The position numbers and the translations under genes were made by a program. The notes below the pieces were generated by a model. The model ran no database searches and was not told the origin of the DNA. It saw only the letters and a list, made by a program, of their open reading frames with translations. A DNA stretch of 7,728 bases from JBBAFS01 sp041655255 (GTDB lineage Bacteria > Spirochaetota > Spirochaetia > Sphaerochaetales > Sphaerochaetaceae): assembly GCA_041655255.1 (NCBI GenBank), contig JBBAFS010000074.1, positions 1-7,728 of the forward strand. The letters run 5' to 3'. Positions 1 to 6,609 of this stretch are shown here, piece after piece. Within the stretch, counting starts at the first letter, position 1. Each line of letters starts with the position of its first letter.

Positions 1-1064
1 AAACTAGTTCCTCCAATGCCACCTAATGAAGAGATACTAAAGGATGAGCCACTGATATCGGAAGGGGTGAGTCTCCCTTCTCGTGCTCGTTCACTTATAG
101 CAGCTAATTCATTGGCGATCTCTTTAATCCCTTTTTGATCAGCATTCTTTACTACAGGGACGACCAACCCTTGGGGTGTATCCACTGCAATGCCGATATT
201 ATAATATTTTTTAAGCACTAAGTTTTTGTTTATAGGATCATACGAAGCATTTAAAGCGGGGAATTGCTTAAGAGCTTTAGTGACAGCTTTTACAATGAAT
301 GGGAGAATACTCACCCTTATTCCCTGTTGTGCTAACTCTCCTTTAATTTGTTGACGATACATCTCTAAGGAGGTGATATCTGCTTCATCGTATTGAGTTA
401 CCAGTGGGATGTTTTGCCACCCTCGTTGAAGGTGGGGACCACTAATTTTTTGAATTCGTGTTAACTCTTGTATTTCGAACTCTCCATACACTGAGAAATC
501 TTCTAATGGTTTTTCTTGAGAAAGAGCACCAGAGACTCCACCAGTAACGACCTGTTTCACAAAATCTTGAATATCAGTTCGTTGAATCCTTAAGTGAGGG
601 CCTGTTCCTACCACTTGGTGTAATTCAACACCTAACTCTCTGGCATATTGTCTTACCGAAGGGGAGGCGTGATACACTGTTGTGTCGGTACTACTGGTTT
701 GTACTACAGGTGGCTGAGCAACTACTTCCTCTTTTTGTACCAAAGGAGGTGTGAAAGTGGGCTCTTCTTTTACCGGTTCAACTTCTTTTTCTTTCTCTAC
801 TTCAGCCTCTTTTTCAACCTCTTTTTCAGCAACTTCAATATCTGCTAAAAGAGTTCCAGTATTTGCTGAATCTCCAGCTTTTACGTGAATCTTTGTTATA
901 GTCCCTGCATAGGGGCTTGGGATGTCGGTGACAGCCTTTGCACTCTCGAGTGCAATGATTGAGTCATCGACTTCAACAGTTGCCCCTTCGCTCACATAGA
1001 CTTCAATGATAGCGACATCAGAAAAGTCTCCTATATCAGGAACAAGTATTTGTTTTACTGCCAT
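1..1064 (-). CDS. aceF: Pyruvate dehydrogenase E2, dihydrolipoyl acetyltransferase (3' end cut by window edge)
   Basis: E2 core of the cytoplasmic pyruvate dehydrogenase complex; it passes the acetyl group from lipoyl-lysine to CoA. My translation gives 354 complete codons before the left edge. There is a single N-terminal lipoyl domain (about residues 2-77) with the lipoyl lysine at K43 in ALESAKAV. A highly charged E/K/V-rich and then P-rich linker follows (about 79-130). Next is the E3/E1-binding domain (about 132-170, ASPSVRQYARELGV then GTGPHLRI), and then the catalytic domain from about 200 (TRIQKISG, DEADITSLE, GIAVDTPQGLVVPV, SISSLGGIGG). The catalytic HxxxDG motif lies beyond the window. 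E. coli AceF has three lipoyl domains; this one has one. The start ATG is preceded by AGGAG (1074-1078), whose upstream T and first two bases are the aceE stop codon. Family assignment is secure; the 3' end cannot be judged. Confidence 0.96.
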   Translation of the reverse strand, partial: MAVKQILVPDIGDFSDVAIIEVYVSEGATVEVDDSIIALESAKAVTDIPSPYAGTITKIHVKAGDSANTGTLLADIEVAEKEVEKEAEVEKEKEVEPVKEEPTFTPPLVQKEEVVAQPPVVQTSSTDTTVYHASPSVRQYARELGVELHQVVGTGPHLRIQRTDIQDFVKQVVTGGVSGALSQEKPLEDFSVYGEFEIQELTRIQKISGPHLQRGWQNIPLVTQYDEADITSLEMYRQQIKGELAQQGIRVSILPFIVKAVTKALKQFPALNASYDPINKNLVLKKYYNIGIAVDTPQGLVVPVVKNADQKGIKEIANELAAISERAREGRLTPSDISGSSFSISSLGGIGGTS

Positions 1065-1076
1065 ACTCTTTATCTC

Positions 1077-3749
1077 CTAATGTAATAGTGGGCTCGGAGC
1101 ATCGCTATCGAGCTTAAATGTCTTAATAGCTTCAGAGACGACTTTTTTATCAACTTTCCCCTCTTTAGCTAAACCTTGTAGAGCGCTAACGACAATGTGA
1201 TAACGATCGATTTCAAAGAAGTTTCTTAACGCTTCTCGAGTATCTGATCGACCATATCCATCGGTTCCTAACACTGTGATATGTTTATTTGGAATTAAGC
1301 GTCTAATTTGTTCTGGGTAGCTACGAATGTAGTCGGTGCTTATGACTACCGGTCCCTCATGACCTTTCATGATTGAAGTTAAATAGGGAACTCTCTCTTC
1401 CTCTTCAGGGTTAAGTAAGTTATATCGTTCAGCTTCAATACCGTCACGATGAAGTTGATTCACTCCCAAAATTGACCAGATATCAGAATCGACCCCATAG
1501 GAGTCTTTTAAGATATCAGCAGCGGCAATCACTTCTCGTAAGATTGTTCCACTACCCATTAACTGGACAGTGAGATCAGCTCCTTTTTTAGCACTTCTAT
1601 AGAGGTATGCTCCTTGGCGAATCCCTTTTTCGACCCCTTTGGGCATCTCAGGGTGTTCGTAGTTCTCATTCATCAGTGTGATGTAATAAAAGATATCTTC
1701 ATTATTTTGATACATTCTCTTTAATCCATCTTGGATGATGATTGCCAACTCATAACTGAAGGTGGGATCGTAACTCACAGCAGTTGGGAATGTCGATGCA
1801 AGCATCAGGCCGTGTCCATCTTCGTGTTGTAGACCCTCTCCATTGAGTGTAGTTCGTCCAGCAGTACCACCCATTAAGAATCCTTTTACATGGCTGTCTC
1901 CTGCGGCCCATATGAAGTCCCCCACTCTTTGGAAACCAAACATTGAGTAGAAGGTGTAAAACGGAATCATTGGAACACCATTTGTTGAATAGGATGTTCC
2001 AGCTGCAATCCATGATGAGACTGCTCCAGCTTCAGTAATTCCCTCTTCAAGAATTTGTCCATCGAGTTCTTCGTGATACCACATCAATGATTCTGAATCT
2101 TGTGGTTCATACAACTGTCCAGTTGGAGAGTAGATTCCAAGTTGTCTAAATAGCCCCTCCATACCAAAGGTTCTCGCCTCATCGGGGACAATGGGGACAA
2201 TTCGTTTCCCAATCTCTTTATCTTTCACTAACTTCGTGAGCATTCTCACATATGCCATGGTGGTAGAGATCTCTCTCTTATTTGAAGAGGCTAAAAACTC
2301 TTTAAAATCATCTAGTGATGGAATTTTTAACTTTGGTGCATCATGGCTTCTAAAGGGGACAGGTCCTCCCATAATCCGTCGTCTTCGTTCTAAGAATTCG
2401 GCCTCTGGGCTATTAGGATCTGGTTTAATAAAAGGGAGAGACTCTAATTGGTCATCGGCAATAGGGATATGAAAGCGCTCTTTAAATGCTAATAAAGACT
2501 CTTTATTCATCTCTTTTACATTATGAGCTCCCATGGAAGCTTCTCCGCTTCCCATGCCGTATCCTTTTACTGTCTTAAAGAGGATAACTGTTGGTTCCCC
2601 TTTATGGTTGGTTGCCGAATGGAATGCTTTATAAATCTTACGGGGGTCATGTCCTCCACGAGTGAGCTGCCATAAATCTTGATCTGTTTTATCGGAAATT
2701 AAGCTTTGAAGATAGGGGTCGTCACCAAAGAGGTGTTCTCTGAGGTATTGAGGACCACGAGCTTGAATGGTTTGAAACTCTCCGTCGACCATAGTACCAA
2801 GTTTCTTTAATAAGATTCCTTTGGTATCACGTTCTAAAATGGAGTCCCACTCAGTTCCCCAAATAATTTTAATAACGTTCCAACCTGCACCTCTGAATCT
2901 CCCTTCAAGTTCTTGGATAATTTTACTATTTCCACGAACAGGTCCATCGAGGCGTTGTAAGTTACAGTTTACTACAACAATGAGGTTATCTAAATTCTCT
3001 CGAGAGGCGAGTGAAATTGCTCCTAAGGATTCTGGTTCATCCGACTCTCCATCTCCCATAAAGACCCACACCTTTCGATCTCCAACCTCTTTAAGACCTC
3101 GGGCTTCTAGGTACTTCATAAACCGTGCTTGGTAAATTGCCATCATAGGTCCCAGACCCATAGAGACAGTTGGGAATTGCCAAAAATCTCCCATCAAGTA
3201 GGGGTGGGGGTAAGAAGAGAGGCCTTTACCACCAACTTCTCTTCTAAAGTGGTTTAATTGATCTTCACTTAAGCGCCCTTCTACAAAGGCTCGAGCGTAG
3301 GTTCCAGGGGCAGAGTGTCCCTGAAAGAAAACCAAATCTGGTCCGTATTGTGCATCAGGTCCTTTGAAAAACCAGTTAAAGCCAACTTCGTAAATAGCTG
3401 AATAGGAGACAAAACTTGCAATGTGTCCACCAATACCAGGAAAGTCTCGGTTGGCTTTGGCGACCATGGCCATCGCATTCCATCGAACATATGCACTGAC
3501 GTTTTTTGCAACAAGTGAATCATCGGCTGGAATAGATGTTGCCTCTTCATCGTTAATAACCGTATTAACGTAGGGGCTAATAACCCCTGGGCTTGTACGT
3601 ACCCCTTGATTGCGGGCACTGCTTGTTAATTCTATTAGTAGGTGATTGGCCTTCTCTGGCCCCTCATGTTTAATAACGCCCTCGAGTGAGTCGAGCCACT
3701 CTTGTGTCTCTTGTGGGTCGGGGTCGTGATAAAACTTGTGTTTACTCAT
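1077..3749 (-). CDS. aceE: Pyruvate dehydrogenase E1, homodimeric type
   Basis: Thiamine-diphosphate enzyme that decarboxylates pyruvate and acetylates the E2 lipoyl group. The 890-residue product matches the E. coli protein (887) end to end. Visible motifs are the ThDP/Mg signature GDGESDEPES (about 232-241) running to NCNLQRLDGPV (about 261-271). Residues aligning with E. coli active-site H106, H142, H407, E571 and H640 are all present, at about H109, H145, H409, E573 and H642, so it should be active. The open frame extends 19 codons further up to an ATG at 3806. I chose the ATG at 3749 because AGGAGG (3756-3761) sits 6 bases upstream and the product then starts MSKHKFYHDPDPQET, in register with the E. 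coli N-terminus. The gene ends 12 bases before aceF, so the two are surely one operon. It has its own candidate promoter, operator and leader hairpin. Confidence 0.97.
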   Translation of the reverse strand: MSKHKFYHDPDPQETQEWLDSLEGVIKHEGPEKANHLLIELTSSARNQGVRTSPGVISPYVNTVINDEEATSIPADDSLVAKNVSAYVRWNAMAMVAKANRDFPGIGGHIASFVSYSAIYEVGFNWFFKGPDAQYGPDLVFFQGHSAPGTYARAFVEGRLSEDQLNHFRREVGGKGLSSYPHPYLMGDFWQFPTVSMGLGPMMAIYQARFMKYLEARGLKEVGDRKVWVFMGDGESDEPESLGAISLASRENLDNLIVVVNCNLQRLDGPVRGNSKIIQELEGRFRGAGWNVIKIIWGTEWDSILERDTKGILLKKLGTMVDGEFQTIQARGPQYLREHLFGDDPYLQSLISDKTDQDLWQLTRGGHDPRKIYKAFHSATNHKGEPTVILFKTVKGYGMGSGEASMGAHNVKEMNKESLLAFKERFHIPIADDQLESLPFIKPDPNSPEAEFLERRRRIMGGPVPFRSHDAPKLKIPSLDDFKEFLASSNKREISTTMAYVRMLTKLVKDKEIGKRIVPIVPDEARTFGMEGLFRQLGIYSPTGQLYEPQDSESLMWYHEELDGQILEEGITEAGAVSSWIAAGTSYSTNGVPMIPFYTFYSMFGFQRVGDFIWAAGDSHVKGFLMGGTAGRTTLNGEGLQHEDGHGLMLASTFPTAVSYDPTFSYELAIIIQDGLKRMYQNNEDIFYYITLMNENYEHPEMPKGVEKGIRQGAYLYRSAKKGADLTVQLMGSGTILREVIAAADILKDSYGVDSDIWSILGVNQLHRDGIEAERYNLLNPEEEERVPYLTSIMKGHEGPVVISTDYIRSYPEQIRRLIPNKHITVLGTDGYGRSDTREALRNFFEIDRYHIVVSALQGLAKEGKVDKKVVSEAIKTFKLDSDAPSPLLH

Positions 3750-3755
3750 CTGTTC

Positions 3756-3761
3756 CCTCCT
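3756..3761 (-). promoter_or_regulatory. Strong ribosome binding site deciding the aceE start
   Basis: Reads AGGAGG on the minus strand, 6 bases before the ATG at 3749. It lies inside the frame opened by the longer ATG at 3806, and so argues for the shorter aceE protein. Confidence 0.85.
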
Positions 3762-3764
3762 AGG

Positions 3765-3797
3765 TGCGTAGCAGGAAACACTTTCATCCCGTACGCA
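3765..3797 (-). promoter_or_regulatory. Stem-loop in the aceE leader
   Basis: On the minus strand, TGCGTA (3797-3792) pairs perfectly with TACGCA (3770-3765). Past a one-base bulge at 3771, CGGG pairs with CCTG (one G-U), leaving a 12-base loop at 3776-3787. The stem ends three bases before the AGGAGG of aceE. If transcription starts near 3800, as the candidate promoter predicts, the hairpin would lie almost at the 5' end of the message. That suggests a role in mRNA stability or ribosome access. The structure was read by eye and no folding energy was computed. Confidence 0.45.
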
Positions 3798-3806
3798 ACG
3801 GAACAT

Positions 3807-3836
3807 TTAATATGTTATGCATTGAGGAGACCTCAA
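3807..3836 (-). promoter_or_regulatory. Candidate promoter of aceE-aceF
   Basis: Minus-strand TTGAGG (3836-3831) and TATTAA (3812-3807) are 18 bases apart, each matching the sigma-70 consensus at four of six positions. The -35 hexamer lies inside the 17-bp palindrome at 3821-3837. The match is moderate; support comes mainly from position, in the only non-coding gap ahead of aceE, and from the adjoining palindrome. Confidence 0.35.
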
Positions 3837-3837
3837 T
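3821..3837. promoter_or_regulatory. 17-bp perfect palindrome, probable operator for aceE
   Basis: Minus strand reads ATTGAGGTCTCCTCAAT: two perfect 7-base arms around a 3-base centre. It overlaps the candidate -35 element of aceE. Size and layout resemble binding sites of FadR-subfamily GntR repressors, such as the E. coli PdhR box (ATTGGTnnnACCAAT), which controls the same operon there; the outer ATTG/CAAT is shared and the inner bases differ. It is not followed by a T-run on either strand, so it does not look like a terminator. No regulator gene is in the window, so the binding protein is inferred. Confidence 0.5.
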
Positions 3838-3849
3838 ATCCTAATTAAC

Positions 3850-3859
3850 TGATATATCA
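3850..3859. repeat. Short AT-rich palindrome downstream of the acyltransferase gene
   Basis: TGATATATCA is a perfect 10-base palindrome in the AT-rich stretch between the acyltransferase stop and the aceE promoter. It may be part of an upstream promoter element or a second operator. Palindromes this short and AT-rich can arise by chance. I see no Rho-independent terminator between 3838 and 3877. Confidence 0.2.
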
Positions 3860-3877
3860 AAGGTCGTAAAAGTAGCA

Positions 3878-5194
3878 CTAATTGTCAAGCAAAGGTTCTA
3901 GGAGTGAACTACTCGTTTGTAAGGCATTGTGAAGAAGGTCGGTAATCTCAATAATCTGCTGTTTTCTCTTTTTAGGAGGGGAGGTTTTTGCACCTTGTAA
4001 GGTGATGGGTGATCCAATATAGATATGGGCTGTTTTATCGTTAAAACTGTAGCGGCTGTCTATGTTCCCCCCTTGAAGGCGGTTAAGAATATCTAAGATG
4101 TTAAGCATATATTCGACTTGGCGAATAACGCTCTCTTTTTGTTCGATATACGAAGGGTCAACATATTCTAATACATCGACAATTTGACTGTAATAGAGAG
4201 CAGTGTGTGCTTCTAAAGCACGAACGTTCATCAGTGCGTGTTCAACAGAATGAAGGCTTTTTTTGTGATAGGATCGGGGTCGTTGAATATCTAATGCACT
4301 GTAACGAATAGCAAACAGTCGATCTAAAAAAGTCCCTTCGTGTGATAGATGTAATAACTGTTCACTCCGATGTAGGAGTGTTTCACATATTGCATCACGT
4401 CGATCTATAAGGTTTTTATCGGGATGAAACAGATGAAGGTGTTTTTCTACTAAAGAGAATGTCACATCGGTTACTTCTAATAACCCTTTTGTCCCTTTGT
4501 GTTGTATCACCTCCCCAGTTAGCTTTTCCCACATCTGCAGTAACTCTTGTAATCTGAGCTTTTCCCCTTTTTGGGAGAGATAGCCCATAGCAATGGGGAT
4601 GATAGTGACATCTTTGTGTTGCTCTAGGGCATAATAAGCAATTGAAGAGGCTCCATGGGCAATACCTTGAGATTCAAACATATGGTAGGTGACTTGGCCT
4701 TCGGGAGCTAAGGCGATTGGAAAAGGGCTCTCTAATAATAAAGAGCGGATAGTATCCATTGCTTGTTTATTAGAACTTCTATTTTGAATACCAACTGCTC
4801 CTAGGCGGGGAAAGAGCCAAGAGGCAGCTTTAGGTGCCCACTCTAATACGTCACTACCGTATAAGAAGTGGGCATGTGTTTCACATCTCTCTTTTTTAGG
4901 AAGAGATCGAACACTCTTTGAAAGCTCTTTTTGTAGTGCCCACATCAAAGAAGGAGCATCTTCTTTTGCTGTATGTCTAAACGCTAAAATGAGAGGGGTT
5001 TGCCCCTTTTGTAGTTGCATAAATGCCTCTACAAGAAGATCTTCGTTGTGAAACTTAATAGCTTTTATCCCTTCCACATAGCGAAGATATAAAGAGCCGA
5101 AACTTCGGATAATGAATCGAGCTAATAATGAGTAGGTGGGAGCAATAAAGCCTCGTGCTGGTTTAATAGGTTCAACAACATGGATCTTAGACAA
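3878..5194 (-). CDS. PlsC-family 1-acylglycerol-3-phosphate / lysophospholipid acyltransferase
   Basis: Probable membrane-associated enzyme that adds a fatty acyl chain to a lysophospholipid or 1-acyl-glycerol phosphate. From the chosen start it has 438 residues. The family's HX4D catalytic motif is HTAKED (about H74, D79). GIQNR (about 135-139) fits the second block, and APEGQ (about 163-167) fits the glutamate-glycine block that binds the phosphate of the acceptor. About 200 residues after the acyltransferase domain (from about 230) have no motif I recognise, so the protein is roughly twice a minimal PlsC. They look soluble and include an amphipathic helix-rich stretch. The frame opens further up (TTG at 5215), but I prefer TTG at 5194: GAGGAG (5201-5206) lies 6 bases before it and the gene then overlaps the upstream transporter stop by 8 bases. 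The true acceptor (lysophosphatidate or another lysolipid) cannot be told from sequence. Confidence 0.85.
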   Translation of the reverse strand: MSKIHVVEPIKPARGFIAPTYSLLARFIIRSFGSLYLRYVEGIKAIKFHNEDLLVEAFMQLQKGQTPLILAFRHTAKEDAPSLMWALQKELSKSVRSLPKKERCETHAHFLYGSDVLEWAPKAASWLFPRLGAVGIQNRSSNKQAMDTIRSLLLESPFPIALAPEGQVTYHMFESQGIAHGASSIAYYALEQHKDVTIIPIAMGYLSQKGEKLRLQELLQMWEKLTGEVIQHKGTKGLLEVTDVTFSLVEKHLHLFHPDKNLIDRRDAICETLLHRSEQLLHLSHEGTFLDRLFAIRYSALDIQRPRSYHKKSLHSVEHALMNVRALEAHTALYYSQIVDVLEYVDPSYIEQKESVIRQVEYMLNILDILNRLQGGNIDSRYSFNDKTAHIYIGSPITLQGAKTSPPKKRKQQIIEITDLLHNALQTSSSLLEPLLDN

Positions 5195-6503
5195 GAGTTT
5201 CTCCTCGTTGGGCAATCATCTCTTCGTAGTACTCTTTAGTAATCGGGTAGAAGTGAAGCACTGCTAAACCGATAAGAAACCACATCACCGGAATAGGACC
5301 ACAGATTAATTTAATAGCAATGACCGTCTTTGGGTTAAAGCTTTGGGGGTTATAGGCAAAAAGTGATAACATCCACCCATTTAAAAAGAGGGCAAAGGCT
5401 TGGCCAATTTTACTAAAGAACGTCCACAGTGATGAAAAGACTCCTTCACGGCGTACTCCGTTGTAGGTGATACTATCGTGTTCAACAATATCGGGTAAGA
5501 TGGCATGAGGCATCACATAGTGAGTCGATAACCCAACGCCACTTAAAGCCATCACAATCACAGCTCCAGTGGGTCCAATGAGTTCTCCGGCTAAAGAAAA
5601 CACCATCACCCCAACACTGAGGATGGTGATACCAATAGCGTAGGTTGCCTTTTTTCCAATGCGAGATGAGACAAACACCCATAAAGGAATACATAACAAG
5701 CTTGTAGTTAATAAAAAGACCAAGGCAAATTGAAACAACCCCTCATTGCCGTAGATATAGGTGAAGTAGTACACCAAAGCTCCTTGGACCATTGAAGCAC
5801 CAGTAATAAACAGAGTCCATGGAACGAGGGCTGTTAAAAAGACTCTATTTTTTAACGCCTCTTTATAGGTCAAGATAAAACTCTTACGCTCAATGACCAT
5901 AAGGTGAGAAGGCTCTTTTATAGCCCAGATAGTAATAAGAGAGCTAAAGAGCATCACAGCGCCCATCACATATCCCATCAAAGACCAAGAACCTAAGAGC
6001 CCCACCAACGGCATCACCGCAGCAGCTCCAACGAATGTTCCAATAACAGCAAAGCTCATCCGATACCCGGTTAATACAGTACGTTCATGATAATCGTCAG
6101 TTAATTCAGGTAGTAGTGCTGCATATGGGATATTGACTAACGTGTAGGCGGTATTGAGTAAACAGTAGATAAAAGTGACATAGATAAACAGAGGGATCTG
6201 TGTATCAATAGCTGGTTTAGTAAACATCCATCCCATACAGAAAAATGAGATAATAGAACCAACAAACATATATGGTCGGCGCCTGCCCCAGCGAGAGCGA
6301 GTTCGATCTGAGTAATAGCCGGTAATGGGATCGGTGATGGCATCCCAGATTTTACCAACCATCAAAGCAGCTCCTGCTAAAGCTGCTGATAAATAGACCA
6401 TATCAGTAAGAAAATAGAGAAGGTAAAATCCAATAATCGTAAAGAATAAATTCCCTCCAAGATCACCAATACCAAAGCCGTATTTTACCCTTTTTGATAC
6501 CAT
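5187..6503 (-). CDS. GPH-family (MelB-like) MFS cation symporter
   Basis: Inner-membrane secondary transporter of 438 residues with about 12 hydrophobic helices, the usual length for the glycoside-pentoside-hexuronide:cation symporter family. Diagnostic motifs are GFGIGDLGGN (about 9-18), KIWDAITDPITGYYSDRTRS then RWGRRRP (about 51-77), TLVNIPYAALLPE (about 121-133) and RREG (about 351-354). D54 and D58 correspond to the MelB cation-site pair D55/D59, and K365 aligns with MelB K377. MelB D124 is replaced by N124, as is common in the family. These residues suggest Na+ or H+ coupling. The substrate is unknown: the family mostly carries sugars, but animal MFSD2A, a lysophospholipid carrier, shares the fold. 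It is first in a two-gene operon with the overlapping acyltransferase, which makes a lipid substrate worth considering. The start ATG has only a weak purine-rich site (AGAGAG, 6508-6513). Confidence 0.88.
   Translation of the reverse strand: MVSKRVKYGFGIGDLGGNLFFTIIGFYLLYFLTDMVYLSAALAGAALMVGKIWDAITDPITGYYSDRTRSRWGRRRPYMFVGSIISFFCMGWMFTKPAIDTQIPLFIYVTFIYCLLNTAYTLVNIPYAALLPELTDDYHERTVLTGYRMSFAVIGTFVGAAAVMPLVGLLGSWSLMGYVMGAVMLFSSLITIWAIKEPSHLMVIERKSFILTYKEALKNRVFLTALVPWTLFITGASMVQGALVYYFTYIYGNEGLFQFALVFLLTTSLLCIPLWVFVSSRIGKKATYAIGITILSVGVMVFSLAGELIGPTGAVIVMALSGVGLSTHYVMPHAILPDIVEHDSITYNGVRREGVFSSLWTFFSKIGQAFALFLNGWMLSLFAYNPQSFNPKTVIAIKLICGPIPVMWFLIGLAVLHFYPITKEYYEEMIAQRGETLV
5201..5206 (-). promoter_or_regulatory. 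Ribosome binding site deciding a TTG start of the acyltransferase
   Basis: Reads GAGGAG on the minus strand, within the last codons of the transporter gene and 6 bases ahead of the TTG at 5194. No ATG lies at a fitting distance in frame. The site implies translational coupling, with ribosomes finishing the transporter re-starting on the acyltransferase. Confidence 0.7.
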
Positions 6504-6537
6504 CTAACTCTCTACCTCTAGTAGATGTATTTCACTT

Positions 6538-6566
6538 AGTGTACGGTTGAAACCGCGTACGTTCAA
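6538..6566 (-). promoter_or_regulatory. Candidate promoter of the transporter-acyltransferase operon
   Basis: On the minus strand TTGAAC (6566-6561) and TACACT (6543-6538) are separated by exactly 17 bases, each matching the sigma-70 consensus at four of six positions. The -10 lies 34 bases before the transporter ATG, giving a leader of roughly 28 bases. It is the best minus-strand match I found in the gap. Confidence 0.4.
6547..6566. promoter_or_regulatory. Imperfect inverted repeat in the transporter promoter
   Basis: TTGAA and TTCAA are inverted and 10 bases apart; the plus strand reads TTGAAACCGCGTACGTTCAA. The block covers the -35 and most of the spacer of the minus-strand promoter. A nested CGGTT-GA-AACCG repeat (6544-6555) overlaps it. 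This looks like a repressor site, but the arms are short and the bound factor is unknown. Confidence 0.3.
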
Positions 6567-6578
6567 GCACAATGTTCT

Positions 6579-6598
6579 ATTTGCCCCACACGGCAAAT
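6579..6598. promoter_or_regulatory. 20-bp operator-like inverted repeat ahead of the reductase gene
   Basis: ATTTGCCCCACACGGCAAAT consists of two perfect 7-base arms and a 6-base centre. It covers the -35 element and part of the spacer of the reductase promoter, where a bound repressor would block RNA polymerase. It lies between the two divergent candidate promoters and so could affect both. No T-run follows on either strand, and it would be upstream of the predicted start of transcription, so a terminator or leader hairpin is unlikely. Confidence 0.5.
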
Positions 6599-6609
6599 GG
6601 GGGTATTGT
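6581..6609 (+). promoter_or_regulatory. Candidate promoter of the aldo-keto reductase gene
   Basis: TTGCCC (6581-6586) and TATTGT (6604-6609) are 17 bases apart, each matching the sigma-70 consensus at four of six positions. Transcription would begin near 6616, just ahead of the AGGAG at 6621-6625. A rival reading uses TTGAAA (6547-6552) with CACAAT (6568-6573), but its 15-base spacing is short. Confidence 0.4.

Noticed and set aside
648..848. Plus-strand 66-residue open frame
   Set aside because: Antisense to the aceF linker; its Phe/Leu-rich product is just the complement of Glu/Lys codons.
2191..2472. Plus-strand open frame of 93 residues
   Set aside because: Lies wholly antisense to conserved aceE sequence, with no recognisable product or ribosome site.
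2821..3135. Plus-strand open frame of 104 residues
   Set aside because: Antisense to the most conserved ThDP-binding part of aceE; a shadow frame.
3281..3619. Minus-strand 112-residue frame inside aceE
   Set aside because: Out-of-frame reading of clearly conserved aceE codons; the aceE frame explains the sequence.
3750..3806. 19-codon upstream extension of aceE to an ATG at 3806
   Set aside because: It would contain the strong AGGAGG and the leader hairpin, has no ribosome site of its own that I can see, and adds residues absent from E. coli AceE.
3821..3837. Palindrome as a Rho-independent terminator of the acyltransferase gene
   Set aside because: No T-run follows on the minus strand, and it overlaps promoter-like elements instead.
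5482..5694. Minus-strand 70-residue frame inside the transporter gene
   Set aside because: Out-of-frame shadow of membrane helices; no homology recognised.
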